A stretch of DNA of 7,125 bases from Campylobacteraceae bacterium (GTDB lineage Bacteria; Campylobacterota; Campylobacteria; Campylobacterales; Sulfurovaceae), in NCBI GenBank assembly GCA_026986355.1, contig JALSOO010000229.1, forward strand, positions 1 to 7,125. The letters are read 5' to 3'. Below, piece after piece: positions 5,301 to 7,125 of this stretch (its first letter is position 1; each line of letters begins with the position of its first letter). Position numbers and translations under genes: made by a program. The notes under the pieces are model-generated. The model was not told the origin of the DNA. It ran no database searches and saw only the letters and a list, made by a program, of their open reading frames with translations.

Positions 5301-7125
5301 ATAGTGCAGAGTTTAGTGATATTCCTTATGGGCATCTTATTACCCAAAAAGATGTTAATAACAATAGTAATGATTTAAATGACTCTGATGGATTTTTAAA
5401 AGATGAAAAAATTGTTACAGAGGTAGCACTTTTAACTCCTGGAACCAATGATTTGTCTTGGGATTTAGGTATCTATAAAACAGTATGTCTTCCAGGCAAA
5501 GCAGTTCTTGGTGATTTAGTTTGGGAAGACTTTAATAAAAATGGTATTCAAGATGTGGGTGAGCGAGGTATTAAAAATGTAGTTGTTATGCTTTATAATA
5601 ATGATACTGATGAGAAAGTAGCTGAGACAGTAACTGACGATAATGGTCTATATGAGTTTGCACATATTGATCCTAACTTTAACTACTATGTGCAGTTTAA
5701 AGTTCCTGCTGGTTATATTGTATCTCCACAAGACCAAGATGATGATAGCATTGATTCTGATGCTGATGCAACAGGAAAAACAGATATTATTACGCTAGAG
5801 AGTGATAAAATTAACTCAAGTGTAGATATGGGGCTTTACCATGAGGGTGCAACACTTGGAGACCGAGTATGGTTCGATGAGTTAAATGGTGTAAGTAATG
5901 GTATTCAAGATGTAGATGAGCAGGGGGCATTTGATGTTAAAGTAACGCTATATAATGCACAAGGGGAGGTTGTTAAAACAACTAGAACTAATGCTAGTGG
6001 AGAGTATCACTTCACCAATGTTGAAAAAGGAAGATACACCATAGGTTTTAGTGAACTACCAACAGGATATATCTTTACCTCTAAAGAGCAAGGTATTGAT
6101 GAAGAGCGAGATTCAGATGTAGATGCGAATGGTCGTACAAATATAATTGTTGTTAATGGAACAGCCATAATTACCTCTATTGATGCAGGATTGAAAAAAT
6201 TAACAACAGGAGTAGCTTCAAATGATATTAAAAAAGGAGTTACAGGTCAAAATGTAACTGTTGATATCTTAGCAAATGATGTAGTGGGAAGTTATAACTT
6301 TGATATATCAACCGTTAAGATTACTTCTGTACCTGATGGAGCGACACTAAGTGCAGATGGAAAGAGATTAACTGTTCCAAATGAGGGAGTATGGAGTGTT
6401 GATAGTGATAGTGGTGCTATTACCTTTACTCCTAAAGATGGATTTACAGGGGATCCAACACCAATTACCTATTCGGTAAGTGATACACAAGGTAATGAGA
6501 CAACAGCAGAGGTTGAGATTGACTATCCACCACTTGCAAAAGATGACACCATAAATGGAGAGGTAGGAAAACAGATTACTCTCTTTGTACTAGAGAATGA
6601 TAGAGCAACATCAAGTCCATTAGATAGAGCATCTTTAAGAGTTATAGACCCAACAACAGGTGATGAAGTAGAGACAGTAACGGTACAGGGTGAAGGTGTA
6701 TGGAGTACAAATGTAGATGGTTCAATTACCTTTACACCAAATAATGGTTTTGTGAATAATCCAACACCAATTCAATATGTAGTCAGAGAGGAGGCTGGAG
6801 ATGTTAGTAATAGAGCAACTATAACTATTCTCTATCCAGATGCTGTTGATGATATGGTTATTATACCTGCTGGATATCATGGTTCTACAACAGTAAATGT
6901 AGCAGATAATGATAGTGTAAATACTACTCCATCTACTGTTACAATCGGTTGTGATGGAGTAGGAGTTAAAAACTTGGTTGTCAATGGAGAGGGTAGCTGG
7001 AGTGTTGATGAGCAAGGGGTTATTACATTTGTTCCAGAAGATAACTTCTTAGGCGACCCTACAGATATTCAATATACAATTGGATTAACATCTGGAGAAC
7101 GTTCAAACTGTGCAACAGTAGATTT
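2264..7125 (+). CDS. Giant exported adhesin-like protein with SdrD-B and CshA-type repeats, 3'-truncated
   Basis: One uninterrupted frame of 1620 codons runs off the window end, so the true length is unknown. Visible domains by residue: signal peptide 1-20; Ser/Thr/Lys-rich linker 21-54; SdrD-B-like domain 1 at 55-169; non-repetitive thioester-like insert 170-376; SdrD-B 2 at 377-488; DUF7507/DUF11-like domain 490-599; SdrD-B 3-8 at 606-1310; CshA-type fibril repeats from about 1313 to the end. Known relatives of these modules are extracellular stalk domains of surface adhesins and fibrils, so the inferred role is a long calcium-stabilised surface filament for attachment to a host, particle or other cell. 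No catalytic enzyme domain is seen. Codon use looks like ordinary low-GC Campylobacterota coding DNA, with no sign of frameshift. It lies 260 bases after fusA, behind a probable terminator, so it is likely transcribed separately. The C-terminal signal (LPXTG-like, type I secretion, outer-membrane anchor or other) is not visible. Domain type is well supported; function and ligand are inferred. Confidence 0.93.
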   Translation, partial: MYMIKKSILLFLLMSLSLFAQVHYNISTITAPSVATQKSSNKSLYQKSSPSTITLGNYIWFDHNQNGQQDLGELGIWGVKVKLYDNANCTGEAVETTTSSDIGYYEFKDITLTTNRYCIGVVYPYYWTHTTPNIGNSELDSNLIDMNSNMGKIPNILVSKTNISLDAGLHHKDTNCQVPTLKVGEEGVYDNRNSWAKRASLDVEFKNVVASGFCHEYHNRGPERGESYSVHLKDRLNFTAEQRDRLSRTFRFMSDPDIVERVNSTFSNRDNQILFNLISNAFVWYYSDWSRDVSKVDGYIDNSWLSDKLSSSEKASLKDISHLILNRIEGTNGEEQYQPMKVYYLWNESNDKHQDIIVPETSVVPKMAECIAPLTNGKIGDFVWFDADKNGKQDSSEVGLKNITVELYKDENRVATTKTDASGHYEFLNLPADRYMVKFIKPNGYSFTTKDAQSVSSQLNSDANSNGKTDTIIINESNINIDIDAGLYITPQPAIRVEKMTNDGKVANIVVGDAIKWSYKITNSGNTLLTNIVVTDDKEGAITACSGDGSLDSLAPSKSIVCTKTGTAILGTYSNRVDVVAKDDSGNNITATDSSSYVGKEAPVLLGSIGDYVWLDSNRDGIQNENELPLSDVAVELFDENRTLVSTTKTDSSGKYNFKDLSSGKYYLKFAIPKAYSVTKKSEGSNRDIDSDADRNGKTALFTLATGEDKTNIDLGLYPKLANLGDRVWFDSNANGIQDANEKRGVADVTVKLYNDSNKFIKETKTTSTGAYLFRDLTPGDYYLIFEIPSNYRVSPKKQGSNRSSDSNANVATGKTDTFTLFAGRDDKSIDMGLYQEATKVGDRVFYDTNKNGIQDNGESGVANVTVSLYQVNGTEPLLTTKTSASGIYLFEDVAPGEYYIQFTAPAGYTITDAGKGTPENDSNPDKSGRTENFILVAGTQNSTIDMGVYQNVVSFGDRVFLDSNHNGLQDSGEKGVQGVKVTIFSANSNFSKTMLTDENGNYLFTHLPAGEYSAEFSDIPYGHLITQKDVNNNSNDLNDSDGFLKDEKIVTEVALLTPGTNDLSWDLGIYKTVCLPGKAVLGDLVWEDFNKNGIQDVGERGIKNVVVMLYNNDTDEKVAETVTDDNGLYEFAHIDPNFNYYVQFKVPAGYIVSPQDQDDDSIDSDADATGKTDIITLESDKINSSVDMGLYHEGATLGDRVWFDELNGVSNGIQDVDEQGAFDVKVTLYNAQGEVVKTTRTNASGEYHFTNVEKGRYTIGFSELPTGYIFTSKEQGIDEERDSDVDANGRTNIIVVNGTAIITSIDAGLKKLTTGVASNDIKKGVTGQNVTVDILANDVVGSYNFDISTVKITSVPDGATLSADGKRLTVPNEGVWSVDSDSGAITFTPKDGFTGDPTPITYSVSDTQGNETTAEVEIDYPPLAKDDTINGEVGKQITLFVLENDRATSSPLDRASLRVIDPTTGDEVETVTVQGEGVWSTNVDGSITFTPNNGFVNNPTPIQYVVREEAGDVSNRATITILYPDAVDDMVIIPAGYHGSTTVNVADNDSVNTTPSTVTIGCDGVGVKNLVVNGEGSWSVDEQGVITFVPEDNFLGDPTDIQYTIGLTSGERSNCATVD
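2426..2770 (+). repeat. SdrD-B-like domain 1 (divergent)
   Basis: Residues 55-169 start with L-G-N-Y-I-W-F-D and end with I-S-L-D-A-G-L, the standard borders of the SdrD-B unit. The loop D62-H-N-Q-N-G-Q-Q-D-L-G-E73 fits an EF-hand-like D-x-N-x-N-G-x-x-D-x-x-E pattern. It differs from later units by C89 and C118, a possible disulfide, and by several extra aromatic residues (YPYYW). The second acidic motif (SDAD...GKT in other units) is degraded here. Confidence 0.85.
2771..3391 (+). other. Non-repetitive insert resembling a thioester (TED) domain
   Basis: Residues 170-376 share no motif with the flanking SdrD-B units. They contain F213-C214 followed by H-E-Y-H-N-R-G-P-E-R-G-E-S-Y, and later N280-A-F-V-W284 in a helix-like stretch. 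Bacterial thioester adhesin domains have an aromatic-Cys motif early and a Q-x-x-hydrophobic-W motif late, with Cys and Gln forming the crosslink. Here the spacing pattern fits but Asn occupies the Gln position; Q272, eight residues earlier, is the only nearby Gln. C176 and C370 bracket the domain and could pair, leaving C214 free. The assignment is an inference from motifs only. A different ligand-binding domain is the main alternative. Because the only non-repeat part lies near the N-terminus, it is the best candidate for the working tip of the fibre. Confidence 0.4.
3392..3727 (+). repeat. SdrD-B-like domain 2
   Basis: Residues 377-488 run from G-K-I-G-D-F-V-W-F-D to I-D-I-D-A-G-L-Y. The loop D-A-D-K-N-G-K-Q-D-S-S-E fits the calcium-loop pattern, and the second acidic motif reads S-D-A-N-S-N-G-K-T-D. 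It is separated from the main tandem array by the DUF7507-like domain. Confidence 0.9.
3731..4060 (+). other. DUF7507/DUF11-like Ig-type domain
   Basis: Residues 490-599 read as P-A-I-R-V-E-K, then W-S-Y-K-I-T-N-S-G-N-T-L-L-T-N-I-V-V-T-D, then C545 ... L-A-P-S-K-S-I-V-C562, ending in a Y-S-N-R-V-D-V-V strand. This is the 'tNtGnvtl.nv.vtD ... C...LaPG...C' layout of DUF7507/DUF11 extracellular beta-sandwich repeats. C545 and C562 probably form the disulfide seen as a conserved pair in that family. One copy only; likely a spacer in the stalk. Confidence 0.75.
4079..6193 (+). repeat. Tandem array of six SdrD-B-like domains (units 3-8)
   Basis: Six units of 112-117 residues stand head to tail: 4079-4417, 4427-4768, 4778-5113, 5126-5476, 5504-5839 and 5849-6193. 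Each opens with G-D-[RYL]-V-[WF], has an EF-hand-like loop (for example D-S-N-A-N-G-I-Q-D-A-N-E in unit 4), a central G-x-Y-x-F turn, P-x-[GA]-Y, an acidic S-D-A-D-x-x-G-K-T motif, and closes with [ILV]-D-[MLA]-G-[LV]. Units 3-5 and 7 are closest to consensus. Unit 6 lacks the normal second acidic motif (N-D-L-N-D-S-D-G instead) and ends with W-D-L-G-I. Unit 8 has three extra residues in its calcium loop. SdrD-B domains are known as calcium-binding stalk modules of staphylococcal Sdr proteins. A ten-residue linker with a lone C1075 separates units 6 and 7. Confidence 0.92.
6200..7125 (+). repeat. CshA-type fibril repeats (two complete, third cut by the window end)
   Basis: Repeats lie at about 6200-6532, 6533-6838 and 6839-7125 (102-111 residues each). 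Each carries the same core: G-E-G-x-W-S-[VT], then I-T-F-[TV]-P, then G/N-F-x-x-[DN]-P-T-x-I-x-Y, closing with a strand ending in Y-P. Unit 1 reads G-V-W-S-V-D ... I-T-F-T-P-K-D-G-F-T-G-D-P-T-P-I-T-Y-S-V. This matches the repeat that builds the fibril of the Streptococcus gordonii adhesin CshA. The starts also show the D-I-L-A-N-D / V-L-E-N-D / V-A-D-N-D motif shared with cadherin-like tandem repeats. Unit 3 has C1563 and C1616, a possible disulfide absent from units 1 and 2. More copies probably follow outside the window. Confidence 0.82.

Noticed and set aside
2426..6193. Intramolecular isopeptide bonds as in Cna-B domains
   Set aside because: The units carry SdrD-type calcium loops, and I could not find a consistent Lys...Glu...Asn/Asp triad across units.
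6722..7015. 97-codon minus-strand open frame
   Set aside because: It is antisense to the CshA-type repeats with the same shadow composition and no independent support.

Overview
The window suggests a bacterium of the Campylobacterota (formerly Epsilonproteobacteria). The evidence is an EF-G whose wording fits that group (for example the stretch running from 'TTCEWLGKQ' into 'NIIDTPGH'), A+T-rich DNA, heavy use of AGA for Arg, and an almost G/C-free intergenic spacer. The genus cannot be settled from this sequence; Sulfurimonas-, Sulfurovum- and Arcobacter-like organisms are all possible.

Layout: two protein genes, both on the + strand and both cut by the window edges. Bases 3-2003 carry the 3' 95% or so of fusA, translation elongation factor G; roughly the first 29 residues, including the P-loop, lie upstream. 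A 260-base spacer follows (2004-2263). It holds a strong hairpin with a downstream T-run, a probable fusA terminator, and then 170 bases containing only 10 G/C (2081-2250). A clear ribosome binding site then starts a very large gene at 2264, which stays open to the window end (1620 complete codons, no stop).

The large gene encodes an exported, multi-domain, adhesin-like surface protein. The order visible is: Sec signal peptide; SdrD-B-like domain 1; a non-repetitive, cysteine-bearing insert of about 207 residues that resembles a thioester domain but seems to have Asn where the crosslinking Gln should be; SdrD-B domain 2; a DUF7507/DUF11-like domain with a Cys pair; six more SdrD-B domains in tandem; then CshA-type fibril repeats, of which two and most of a third are in the window. 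Nearly every SdrD-B unit carries a 12-residue EF-hand-like loop, so the stalk is probably stiffened by calcium. The arrangement reads as a distal domain on a long filament, familiar from Gram-positive adhesins but here beside a Campylobacterota fusA. The C-terminal anchoring or secretion signal lies beyond the window.

The two genes look functionally unrelated: a core translation gene at the end of its transcript, followed by a separately transcribed accessory surface gene. The most interesting item is the thioester-like insert and its altered motif. No RNA gene, mobile element, CRISPR array or minus-strand gene was found.
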